NCBI GenBank assembly: GCA_035507915.1
Contig: DATJNS010000176.1
Span: 1 to 63,016, forward strand
Source of the DNA: JACQAI01 sp035507915
GTDB taxonomy: Bacteria; Pseudomonadota; Alphaproteobacteria; Elsterales; Elsteraceae
Reading direction: 5' to 3'
Length of the DNA: 63,016 bases
Made by a program: the position numbers and the translations under genes. This document shows positions 50,051 to 60,373 of the stretch, one piece after another; position 1 is the stretch's first letter; each line of letters starts with the position of its first letter. The notes under the pieces were generated by a model that worked only from the letters and a program-made list of their open reading frames with translations, was not told the DNA's origin and did no database searches.

Positions 50051-50902
50051 ATGGCCCGTCCCAAGAGACTCCGGAAGCCCCAGGCGCCCAAGCGCCCCAA
50101 GAGCATCGACCCGCGCGACTACCAGCGCGTGCCCGGCCCGGTCGGCGCCATGCCGAAGGAGTTTCCCGACGGGTTCGTGATCGCGCCGCACCGTCACGAG
50201 CGCGCCCAGCTGCTCTACGCCAGTGTCGGCACCATGCGGGTGCTCACCGACGACGGCACGTGGGTGGTGCCGCCCTTGCGTGCCTTGTGGGTCCCGGCCG
50301 CCACCGAGCACGAGATCCGCATGTGCGGCGCCGTCGCGATGCGCACGCTCTACGTTGCGCCGACGGCGGCGCCGTGGCTGCCGGCGCGCTGCACCGTCAT
50401 CGAGGTGTCGGGGCTGCTGCGCGAGCTGATCCTCGAGGCGATGCGCGAGCCGGTCGAGTATCGCCTCGACGGCCGCACCACGCTCGTCATGGCGCTGCTG
50501 ATCGAGGAGCTGCGGCGCGCCGAGACCGTGCCGCTGCGCATCCCGATGCCGCGCGACCGGCGCCTGCTCGCGCTCTGCCGCGCGCTGCTCGATCGTCCGG
50601 AATCCGACGACTCGCTCGAGCGCTGGGCGGAGCGCGTCCATGCCAGCAGCCGCACGCTCAGCCGGCTGTTCCGGCACGAGACCGGCATGAGCTTCGTCGC
50701 GTGGCGCCAGCAGGTCCGGCTCGCCGAGGCGCTGTCGCGGCTGGCGCTCGGCCAGCCGGTCGGCGCCGTCGCGCGCGACCTCGGCTACGCCAGCGCGAGC
50801 GCCTTCTCGGCGATGTTCCGGCGCGCGCTCGGCGCGACACCGCGCCTCTATCTTCAGCGCGCCGGCCGCGTTACACCGGCGCCTTCATTCGAGGCAGCCT
50901 GA
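50051..50902 (+). CDS. AraC-family transcriptional regulator with cupin domain
   Basis: This 283-residue protein has a very basic N-terminus, then a cupin-like sensing domain (APHRHERAQLLYASVGTMRVLTDDG, about residues 40-125). Two C-terminal helix-turn-helix units follow (SLERWAERVHASSRTLSRLF and GAVARDLGYASASAFSAMFRRALGATP). It likely responds to a small ligand. Divergent placement from the MFS gene makes that operon the first candidate target; the TctC-type gene 11 bp downstream is co-transcribed. Confidence 0.92.
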   Translation: MARPKRLRKPQAPKRPKSIDPRDYQRVPGPVGAMPKEFPDGFVIAPHRHERAQLLYASVGTMRVLTDDGTWVVPPLRALWVPAATEHEIRMCGAVAMRTLYVAPTAAPWLPARCTVIEVSGLLRELILEAMREPVEYRLDGRTTLVMALLIEELRRAETVPLRIPMPRDRRLLALCRALLDRPESDDSLERWAERVHASSRTLSRLFRHETGMSFVAWRQQVRLAEALSRLALGQPVGAVARDLGYASASAFSAMFRRALGATPRLYLQRAGRVTPAPSFEAA

Positions 50903-50913
50903 GGAAGAGCGCC

Positions 50914-51882
50914 ATGCGAGGGGCCGGCATGTGGAGATTTGCGTTCGCGATCGTCGTCGGATGCGCAACGGCGGCGCGCGCCGCCGACTATCCCGAGCAT
51001 CCGGTCCACCTGATCGTGCCGTTCGCCGCCGGCGGTCCGGCCGACATCTACGCGCGCTTCGTCGGCCAGCATCTGTCGCAGTCGCTCAAGCAGCCGTTCG
51101 TGGTCGACGACCGGCCGGGCGCGGGCTCGATCATCGGCACCGAGGCGGTCGCCAAGGCGGCGCCCGACGGCTACACGCTGCTCGTGATGTCGAACACTCA
51201 CACGACCAACGAGTCGCTGGTCACCAAGAAGCCGTTCGTGCTGATGCGCGACTTCGTCCCGGTCGCGCCGATCAATTCCTCGGATCTCGTGATGGTCGTG
51301 CACCCGTCGGTGCCGGCGACCGACCTCAAGGCATTCATCGCGCTCGCCAAGTCGAAGCCGGGCGGTCTGAACTACGCTTCGTCGGGTCCCGGCACGCCGT
51401 ACCATCTCGCCGGCGAGCTCTTCAAGGCGATGTCGGGCACCGACATCATCCACGTGCCGTACAAGACGAGCTCGGGCGCGCGCAACGACGTGATCGCCGG
51501 CCAGGTGCAGATGATGTTCGACGCGGTCACGACGATGGCGCCCAACGTGCGGGCGGGCCAAGTGCGGGCGCTCGGCACGACCGGCCGCAAGCGCACCGCC
51601 ATCCTGTCCGACGTGCCGACGATCGCCGAAGCCGGCGTGCCGGGCTACGAGGCGACGATCTGGATCGGCGTCATGGCGCCGGCCGGTACGCCCGCGGCGG
51701 TCGTCGAGACGCTCAACGCATCGATCGGCGCGATCGTCGACCGGCCCGACGTCCGCAAGGCGTGGGCCGAACAAGGCGCCGAGCCGATGAAGATGACGCC
51801 GACGGCGTTCGAGGCATTCCTGCGCGCCGACATCGCGAAATGGGCCGAGGTCGTCAAGCTCTCGGGCGCCAAGGTCGATTGA
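50914..51882 (+). CDS. Tripartite tricarboxylate transporter (TctC/Bug) substrate-binding protein
   Basis: This 322-residue periplasmic protein has a signal peptide (about residues 1-23, ending ARAA). Bug-family signatures are PVHLIVPFAAGGPADIYAR, VVDDRPGAGSIIGTEAVAKAAPDGYTL, GGLNYASSGPGTPYHLAGELFK and GVMAPAGTPAAVVETLN. Such proteins bind carboxylates or related compounds. No tctA or tctB membrane genes are nearby, a usual orphan situation. It is co-transcribed with the AraC-type gene and may serve as a sensor for it. Confidence 0.93.
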   Translation: MRGAGMWRFAFAIVVGCATAARAADYPEHPVHLIVPFAAGGPADIYARFVGQHLSQSLKQPFVVDDRPGAGSIIGTEAVAKAAPDGYTLLVMSNTHTTNESLVTKKPFVLMRDFVPVAPINSSDLVMVVHPSVPATDLKAFIALAKSKPGGLNYASSGPGTPYHLAGELFKAMSGTDIIHVPYKTSSGARNDVIAGQVQMMFDAVTTMAPNVRAGQVRALGTTGRKRTAILSDVPTIAEAGVPGYEATIWIGVMAPAGTPAAVVETLNASIGAIVDRPDVRKAWAEQGAEPMKMTPTAFEAFLRADIAKWAEVVKLSGAKVD

Positions 51883-51907
51883 GCCGCGCCCTGGGCGGCG
51901 CAGCGGC

Positions 51908-52111
51908 CTACTTCATGCGGCCGCCCGGGCCGCCCTGGATGTATTCGCAGCCCGGCCGCTGGCTCGGCGGCGGATAGCCGGGCTGCGGGTCGCACGCGCC
52001 GACCAGCGGCGCGCGCTGGGTCGAGAACATCGCGTCCCGATCCGCTTCGCTGCACGACCACAGCACGCCCGGCACCAGCACGAGGCCGATGAGCAACACG
52101 ACACGTTTCAT
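51908..52111 (-). CDS. Small putative lipoprotein
   Basis: This 67-residue protein starts MKRVVLLIGLVLVPGVLWSC, a signal peptide ending in a lipobox-like L-W-S-C (Trp is unusual). The mature part has Cys at two further positions and PGYPPPSQRPGCEYIQGGPG. I do not recognise a family. It converges with the TctC-type gene. Export is likely; lipidation is plausible. Confidence 0.6.
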   Translation of the reverse strand: MKRVVLLIGLVLVPGVLWSCSEADRDAMFSTQRAPLVGACDPQPGYPPPSQRPGCEYIQGGPGGRMK

Positions 52112-52240
52112 GCGTTTCCGTCCCCCTCCGCCCCATTTCCCGCCCGCGGCTGCCGCATTTGCGCTCCGACGGCCGCGCGGAGCATGCGCGTCGCGCCCGC
52201 GCGGGGTCAATGTCTGAAGGCCGATCTCGGACGGGCGGTA

Positions 52241-53002
52241 TCAGAACGCCGTGTAGCCGCCGTCGACCAACAGATCGGCGCCGGTCATGAAGCTCGACGC
52301 GTCGCTGGCGAGGAACAGCGCGGCGGCCGCGAGCTCTTCCGGCTTGCCGAGACGACCCAGCAGGTGCTTGGGCCCCATCGCGGTACGCGCCGCCTCCATG
52401 GTGCCGAAGCGCAGCGGCATCCGCCGCGTCTCGGTCGCGCCCGGCGACAGCGTGTTGACGCGGATGTTGTCGGGTGCGTGATCGATCGCCATCGCCTTGG
52501 CGAGGTTGATGAGCGCGCCCTTGGTGGCGCAGTAGACGGCGCGCGCCGGCGCGCCGACACGCCCCATCTGGGAGGCGATGTGGATCACGCTGCCGCCGCC
52601 CGAGCGCGCGATCACGGGGATCGCCCACTTGCTCATCAGGAAGACGCCGCGCACGTTCACGGCGAACACGCGTTCCCAGTCGGCCGGCGTGCAGTCGACC
52701 ACGGTCGCGGTCGGATCGTCGGTCGCCGCGCCGTTGACCAGGATGTGGAGCCCGCCGAACGCAGCCGCGGCGCGCTCGACCGCCGCGCGCGTATCGGTCT
52801 CCGAGGTCACGTCGCACGGAGCCGCGAGCGCGCCGTCGCCGCACGCCCCGGCGGTCGCCTGCGCCTTCTGGCCGTCGAGGTCGACGCAGGCGACGCGCGC
52901 GCCGGCGCGCGCGAAGGCCTCGGCGATCGCCCGGCCGATGCCGTCTCCGGCGCCGGTGACGATCGCCGCCTTGCCGGCCAATGAATAGATGTCTTGGGTC
53001 AT
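52241..53002 (-). CDS. Short-chain dehydrogenase/reductase
   Basis: This 253-residue enzyme has the NAD(P) motif VTGAGDGIGRAIAEA, NGAAT, the catalytic Ser in IHIASQMG, YCATKGALINLAKAMA (Tyr and Lys), and a C-terminal DLLVDGGYTAF. It is a classical SDR; the Asp in CVDLDG favours NAD(H). The start is ATG 53002. It stands alone on its strand next to the Hsp20-Lon operon. The substrate is unknown. Confidence 0.93.
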   Translation of the reverse strand: MTQDIYSLAGKAAIVTGAGDGIGRAIAEAFARAGARVACVDLDGQKAQATAGACGDGALAAPCDVTSETDTRAAVERAAAAFGGLHILVNGAATDDPTATVVDCTPADWERVFAVNVRGVFLMSKWAIPVIARSGGGSVIHIASQMGRVGAPARAVYCATKGALINLAKAMAIDHAPDNIRVNTLSPGATETRRMPLRFGTMEAARTAMGPKHLLGRLGKPEELAAAALFLASDASSFMTGADLLVDGGYTAF

Positions 53003-53211
53003 GGCGATCTCCGTTGGGCGCCCGCATTGGCGGCCGCTCGGCAGCTTAGCCCATGGCCGCCGGGGGTTGGCAAACCGGCCCGACGCGCCCATGTGCCTCG
53101 TCTGGGGATGGCCGGCGCTGCCGATCGCGGGGCGCTCGCCTCCCCCGAGCAGCCGGTGAGGAACGCGCCCCAGCGTGGGGCGTTTCGGGCCGGGGCACGG
53201 AGGTGACACGA

Positions 53212-53622
53212 ATGGCGCCACGAGATCCCAGGGCGTGGATGTGGGCCGAGGCCTGCGATTTTCTCGAGCGGGCCGACCGACTGCATCGGCAATTCTTCCA
53301 GCTCGAATCCGCGCAGGGACGGCGGCCGGCCTGGCAACCGCCGGTCGACGTTTTCGAGACCGAGCGCGAGCTCCAGATCCTGGTCGCGTTGCCGGGCGTC
53401 GAGCCCGACCACGTGCAGGTCGTGATCGACGGCAGCGCCCTCAACGTGGTCGGCGACCGCCAGGTGCCGTTGCGCGCCCGCGGCGCCGCGGTCCACCGCA
53501 TCGAGATTCCCTACGGCCGGTTCGAGCGCCGCATCGAGCTGCCGGCAGGCCGCGCCTACGAGCTCGATCGGCGCGAGCTCGCCCATGGCTGCCTGCTCCT
53601 GACCCTGCGCAAGCTCGGGTGA
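53212..53622 (+). CDS. Hsp20/alpha-crystallin-type small heat-shock protein
   Basis: This 136-residue protein has an alpha-crystallin domain (about residues 40-130: PPVDVFETERELQILVALPGVE and ALNVVGDRQVPL). The conserved pattern continues as IEIPYGRFERRIELPAG. It ends right after the last strand (LLLTLRKLG) and lacks the C-terminal I-x-I motif needed for large oligomers in many relatives. The ATG at 53212 has GGAGG upstream. A short hairpin (CGCCCC/GGGGCG) lies about 40 bases before the start. It is 5 bp upstream of lon, so the chaperone and protease are made together. Confidence 0.9.
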   Translation: MAPRDPRAWMWAEACDFLERADRLHRQFFQLESAQGRRPAWQPPVDVFETERELQILVALPGVEPDHVQVVIDGSALNVVGDRQVPLRARGAAVHRIEIPYGRFERRIELPAGRAYELDRRELAHGCLLLTLRKLG

Positions 53623-53627
53623 CCGCC

Positions 53628-56099
<2,472 letters not shown>

Positions 56100-56253
56100 C
56101 GGCGAAGCGGACAAGCGAATTTTTTGCCCGCGATGACCCCGAGTTAAGAGAAACGCTACGCGAACTGGGCTATACTCTTGCTCGGGAGGCACGCCGTCCG
56201 GGAACCAACCGGCGGTTGCTGGGTTATTGCCGGAACGCGAATCGGAGACTTGG

Positions 56254-56595
56254 ATGGACGAGCTGGATCAGCTGGCCGAGCAGCCGAACCTGGACGTCAG
56301 GCGCGCAATCAACACGTTGTCGCTCGAGTTCAGCGTCGAAAACCGTAAAGGTTTCAAGAAGCTGCGGGAGAGTCTTCTGGAGGCGCTGCGCGCCGACCAG
56401 GAATTGCATGAATTGCAGATCAAAGTTCCAGGACATGCGAAGCTGCTCGACGTCGCGGTCGATCCGCCCGAAGCCACGGCGGGCGGCCTGCTTTACCGTG
56501 TCCACCTCGATTTCGCCGCCGGCGAGGTCGACCAGGCGCTGGTCTACGAGATCGTCGAGGGCGACCTCGAAGCCGAGAAGCTGGCCGCGCGTTAA
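56254..56595 (+). CDS. Hypothetical protein
   Basis: This 113-residue protein (MDELDQLAEQPNLDVRRAIN...) has a helical N-terminal half, a central RADQELHELQIKVPGHAKLLDVAV and a beta-strand pair near LLYRVHLDFAAGEVDQALVYEIVEGDLEAE. It has no cysteine, signal or membrane helix. GGAGA precedes the ATG at 56254; a TTG at 56227 is a weaker alternative. A TATACT at 56171-56176 is a possible -10. It is 18 bp upstream of the phosphotransferase-AAA fusion gene and likely co-transcribed. The family is not recognised. Confidence 0.65.
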   Translation: MDELDQLAEQPNLDVRRAINTLSLEFSVENRKGFKKLRESLLEALRADQELHELQIKVPGHAKLLDVAVDPPEATAGGLLYRVHLDFAAGEVDQALVYEIVEGDLEAEKLAAR

Positions 56596-56613
56596 GCCGC
56601 TGCGCGCGACCGG

Positions 56614-58149
56614 GTGACCGACCCGAGCGGGCAGCGCGCCGTCGTCGAATTCCTCGCCACCGCCGCGTTTGCCGGCGCGGCGGTCGAGCGGATCACGACG
56701 CACATCAGCGAGCTGTTCCTGATCGGAGCGCGCGCCTACAAGCTGAAGCGCGCGGTGCGTTTCCCCTACGTCGATTTCACCACGGTCGAGCAGCGCCGCG
56801 CCGCCTGTCTCGCCGAGGTCGAGATCAATCGACGGACCGCGCCCGAGCTTTATCTCGGCGTGGCTCCCATCGTGCGCACGGCCGAGGGGTTGACGCTCGG
56901 CGCGCTCGACGCGGCGCCGCCCGACGCCGTCGACTGGGTCGTCGTGATGCGCCGGTTCGACCAGTCCCAGCTGTTCGATCGCATGGCGGCGCGCGGCGAG
57001 CTGACCGCCCCGCTGATCGATGCGCTGACCGACCGCATTGCGACGTTCCATCGCGCCGCCGCGCCGCGCCCCGGAGCGGGCGGCGCGCGCGCGTTGCGCG
57101 CGTTGCTCGACGCAAGCCTGGCCGAGCTCGGCGCCGTCGACGCCGCGGTGGCCGCGCCCGACCGCGTCGCGACCCTGGCGCAACGCGCCCGCGCCGCGCT
57201 CGATGGCGCCGCCGCGGTGCTCGATCGGCGCGCCGCGGCCGGCCGGGTGCGCCACTGCCACGGCGATCTCCATCTCAGCAATATCTGTTTGATCGACGGT
57301 CGGCCGACCTTGTTCGACGCCATCGAGTTCAGCGACGACATCGCCGTGATCGACGTGCTCTACGATCTCGCCTTCCTGGTGATGGACCTCTTGCATCGTC
57401 GCCTGCCCGAGCTCGCCAATCAGGTCGTCAACCGGTACCTCGAGCGGCTCGACGAGATCGACGGCCTGCCCGCCTTCGGCTTCCTGCTCGCGTTGCGGGC
57501 GATCGTGCGCGCCAAGATCGCGGCGACCCGCGCCACGGAGACGACGGGGAGCGCGCGCGCCGAGCAGTGTCGCGAGGCGGGCAGCCTGCTGACGCTGGCG
57601 CTCGATTGTCTGACCCCGGGCACCGCGCGCCTGGTGGCGCTCGGCGGGTTGTCCGGCACCGGCAAGACCAGTGTCGCGCGGCGGCTGGCGCCGGCGCTCG
57701 GCGGTCCGGTCGGCGCCGTGATCGTGCGCAGCGATGTCGTGCGCAAGCAGCTCGCCGGCGTTGCCGCCGAGGCGCGCCTCGACGAAGCGGCGTACGCTCC
57801 CGCCCGCACCGCGCAGGTCTACGATGCGATGCGCCACCGCGCCGCCCTGGCGCTGGGCGCGGGATTTTCGGTCGTGCTCGACGCCGTGCATGCGCGTCCC
57901 GAGGAGCGCGCCGCGGCGGCCGCGCTCGCCGCGCGGCTCGGCGTGGCGTTCCGCGGCGTATGGCTCGACGCCGATGTCGACCGGTTGGTGGCGCGCGTCG
58001 ACGCGCGCGCCGACGATGCGTCGGACGCCACCGCCGCGATCGTGCATCGGCAGGTCGGCTACGCGACCGGGACGATCGAATGGGCGACCGTCGACGCGTC
58101 GGGCACGCTCGATGAGACGGCCGCCCGCGTGCGCGCCGCGCTCGGCTGA
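56614..58149 (+). CDS. Bifunctional aminoglycoside-phosphotransferase-like/AAA kinase protein
   Basis: This 511-residue fusion has an N-terminal kinase-like domain (about residues 1-330) with HCHGDLHLSNICL (catalytic loop) and DAIEFSDD (metal Asp). A C-terminal AAA/zeta-type domain carries the P-loop LGGLSGTGKTSVARRLA (about 345-361), IVRSDVVRK and a Walker-B-like VVLDAVHA. This architecture is known from many proteobacteria but has no established substrate; the P-loop half resembles small-molecule kinases. The start is GTG 56614. It follows the small hypothetical gene by 18 bp and converges with the 2OG dioxygenase gene. Confidence 0.9.
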   Translation: MTDPSGQRAVVEFLATAAFAGAAVERITTHISELFLIGARAYKLKRAVRFPYVDFTTVEQRRAACLAEVEINRRTAPELYLGVAPIVRTAEGLTLGALDAAPPDAVDWVVVMRRFDQSQLFDRMAARGELTAPLIDALTDRIATFHRAAAPRPGAGGARALRALLDASLAELGAVDAAVAAPDRVATLAQRARAALDGAAAVLDRRAAAGRVRHCHGDLHLSNICLIDGRPTLFDAIEFSDDIAVIDVLYDLAFLVMDLLHRRLPELANQVVNRYLERLDEIDGLPAFGFLLALRAIVRAKIAATRATETTGSARAEQCREAGSLLTLALDCLTPGTARLVALGGLSGTGKTSVARRLAPALGGPVGAVIVRSDVVRKQLAGVAAEARLDEAAYAPARTAQVYDAMRHRAALALGAGFSVVLDAVHARPEERAAAAALAARLGVAFRGVWLDADVDRLVARVDARADDASDATAAIVHRQVGYATGTIEWATVDASGTLDETAARVRAALG

Positions 58150-58158
58150 CGGCGCCGG

Positions 58159-58818
58159 TCAGGCGAACGGATTGAGGCGCTTGATCCAGGCGGTACGGCG
58201 ATGGCGCGCGAGCTCGCGGTCGCGCGCCTCGCGGTCGACCATCCAGTTGAGCTGCACCGAGCGCCGCGACTCGTTCGCCGGTAGATGTCCGTGGAACGAG
58301 CGCGCGCTGCGCTCGAACATCACCATGTTGCCGTCGATCGGCGGAATCTCGAGCACGTAGTCGGAAAGGTCGTCGGGGCCTCGCAGCAGGCGCAGCCGCC
58401 CGCCCTCATGGTCCCAGCGCAGATTGCAGTAGACCAGGAGCGTGATGATCTTGGTCTCGCTGTCGGTGTGGATCCCGCCGTCGCGCTCGCGGCCCATGCC
58501 GCGGATCGTCACCATGGTCGGCCGGCCGGCCAGCGATCGCCCGAACTTGGCCTCGACGGCGGCCTGCAGCTCGGGCGACTCGAGCGCCGCGACCAAGGCG
58601 CCGAACGCGGGGCCGAAGGACAGCTGGTCGACCGGGAAGCTGCCCGCCTTGTCGATCAGCGGGAAATCCTCGTAGACGCGCGCCCGCATGTCCTCGGCGA
58701 TGAAACCGGGCACGTATACGAAGCTGAACGGATCGGTCACGTGCGCGGCGTCGCGCAACGCGTCGAGGCGGATCGGCAGGCGGGTCTCGGCCGCCTTCGG
58801 TTGGACCAGGGTCGACAT
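58159..58818 (-). CDS. 2-oxoglutarate/Fe(II)-dependent oxygenase
   Basis: This 219-residue enzyme has the iron ligands in GGIHTDSETKIITLLVYCNLRW (His-x-Asp) and the distal His in SFHGHLPA, with the 2-oxoglutarate Arg in RRSVQLNWM. It resembles 2OG-FeII oxygenase families acting on free or bound residues. The substrate is unknown. It is transcribed alone; an AT-containing promoter region lies between it and the terminator at 58947. Confidence 0.85.
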   Translation of the reverse strand: MSTLVQPKAAETRLPIRLDALRDAAHVTDPFSFVYVPGFIAEDMRARVYEDFPLIDKAGSFPVDQLSFGPAFGALVAALESPELQAAVEAKFGRSLAGRPTMVTIRGMGRERDGGIHTDSETKIITLLVYCNLRWDHEGGRLRLLRGPDDLSDYVLEIPPIDGNMVMFERSARSFHGHLPANESRRSVQLNWMVDREARDRELARHRRTAWIKRLNPFA

Positions 58819-58946
58819 GGCGCCGCATCCTAGCCGCCGTCGCCAAAACCCGCCGCAAAAACGTATGCAACGTCCGGGACGGCCCGGCCGTTGATTCAAA
58901 TGCCGCGGAATGAATGTGCCTCATCCCTGCGGCCTTGACCACTCAA

Positions 58947-58976
58947 CGGCCGGCGTCCCCCGCCGGCCGCTTTTTT
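58947..58976 (+). terminator. Plus-strand terminator without an upstream gene
   Basis: A perfect 9-bp stem (CGGCCGGCG/CGCCGGCCG) with loop TCCCC, then C and six T (58971-58976). Both flanking genes are on the minus strand, so no annotated plus-strand gene ends here; an unannotated small RNA in 58830-58946 is possible. Confidence 0.7.
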
Positions 58977-58998
58977 CGTGACCCGCCAAGGGCCTGGG

Positions 58999-60276
58999 TC
59001 AGCGATGCCAGATCGCGAGGTGGCCGGCGTGGGTGGCGCCGTAGGCATCCGGGTGGAAGTGCCGGTCATAGAAATCGGTATCGAGATGATGCGCCTGCAT
59101 CACCCACATGAGGTGCATGGCGTCGACCGTGGCGGGAAACCGGCCGTAGGTCTCGATGATGTAGCGGCAGATCGCTTTGGTGCAGGCGATGCCTTCGGCG
59201 CTGACTTGGACGGTGCCGGCCAGCGGCGCCTCGGCGGGCAGACGATGTGGAACCGGCGCACGGCCGGGCGTCGTGTCGGCCGGCGCGAGCACGGCATCGA
59301 CCGCCGCGTCCATGGTCGCGAAATAGGGCGGACAATAGCTCTGGAAGACACCGTCGAGACCGACCGGATGGGCGAGCAGCGGCGCGTCGGGCGGCGCGAC
59401 CATGCGGAAGCCGAGCGCCTGGAGCAGTTCGAAGGACAGGAAGCCGCAGTGCATCCAGCCGCCGATGCCGATCGCCTCGGTCGCCAGGAACATGTTCTGG
59501 CAGATCGCCGCCGGCTCGCTGAACGTGAAGTAGCACGCTTGGCGCTCGAGCACGGAGAGCGGCAGCGGTCGTTGCGGATCGAGGAAGCCGTTTCGCAGCC
59601 ACGCGTCGGTGCCGGCCGGCCGGAAGCCGTGGCGATCGTCGACGATCGACATGCCGCGCGCGCCGTGGTCGACGAACCGCCCGAGCGCGCCGTCGACGAA
59701 CTGGCTGATCAGCGAGATCAGCGAGCGGGTGACGTCGCACACTGGCACGAACAGCGTCGCGCCGGGCATGTTCGAATCCCACAGATTGTGCCCTGACAAC
59801 GGCGGCACGCGGCGCGGGATGGCGAGCCGCCCCGGTTGCAGCGTGCGACGATGGTTCCGATAGAGCTCGAGGATGGTGGGGCGCGCCGCCGGCGAGTCGA
59901 CGGCGCGCAGCGCGGCGGCTTCCGGCGCGTCGGGATCGATCACGTGTACGCCGGCGTCGTTGGTGAAGAACAACGCCGTGCGACGGCCGCCGGAGGTGCT
60001 GGGAAACGTGCGGCCGCCGTAGGGCAGGCGGGCGAGCAGCCGGCTGTGCTCCCACAGCGCGGTGCCCGAGAAGCCGACGCCGGCGGCGACCAGCAGCGCC
60101 TCCTCGAGCTCGTTCAGCGGCAGCGCCGCGTGCTGCGAGCGATGGCGAAACGGACCTTCGGTCATGTCGAAGCCCAGGCCGAAGCGCCGCGAGCGCCTGC
60201 CGTACAGCGCGTCGAACAGCGGGTACTCCCAGACGTGGCGGAGCAGGTCGGTCTCGGACACGGGCATCGCGGTCAC
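58999..60276 (-). CDS. Nitroreductase-like hypothetical protein with His-rich C-terminus
   Basis: This 425-residue protein has an N-terminal segment reminiscent of nitroreductases (ALYGRRSRRFGLG, then PLNELEEALLVAAGVGFSGTALW), where RRS binds FMN phosphate in that fold. The C-terminal part contains WVMQAHHLDTDFYDRHFHPD and THAGHLAIWHR, an unusual concentration of His and Asp that could bind metal. Several Cys occur in the middle. The match to nitroreductases is partial and the length is double theirs, so the assignment is tentative. It follows the tandem CoA-transferase gene by 97 bp on the same strand. Confidence 0.6.
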   Translation of the reverse strand: MTAMPVSETDLLRHVWEYPLFDALYGRRSRRFGLGFDMTEGPFRHRSQHAALPLNELEEALLVAAGVGFSGTALWEHSRLLARLPYGGRTFPSTSGGRRTALFFTNDAGVHVIDPDAPEAAALRAVDSPAARPTILELYRNHRRTLQPGRLAIPRRVPPLSGHNLWDSNMPGATLFVPVCDVTRSLISLISQFVDGALGRFVDHGARGMSIVDDRHGFRPAGTDAWLRNGFLDPQRPLPLSVLERQACYFTFSEPAAICQNMFLATEAIGIGGWMHCGFLSFELLQALGFRMVAPPDAPLLAHPVGLDGVFQSYCPPYFATMDAAVDAVLAPADTTPGRAPVPHRLPAEAPLAGTVQVSAEGIACTKAICRYIIETYGRFPATVDAMHLMWVMQAHHLDTDFYDRHFHPDAYGATHAGHLAIWHR

Positions 60277-60373
60277 CCCTCGAGCATGCGGGGGTCAGCA
60301 TCGCGCGCGCCCGCGTCGACCGCGAGAGCCACTTGGTCGAGCGGCACCGGACCATTTCCGGCGCCGCCGCGCG

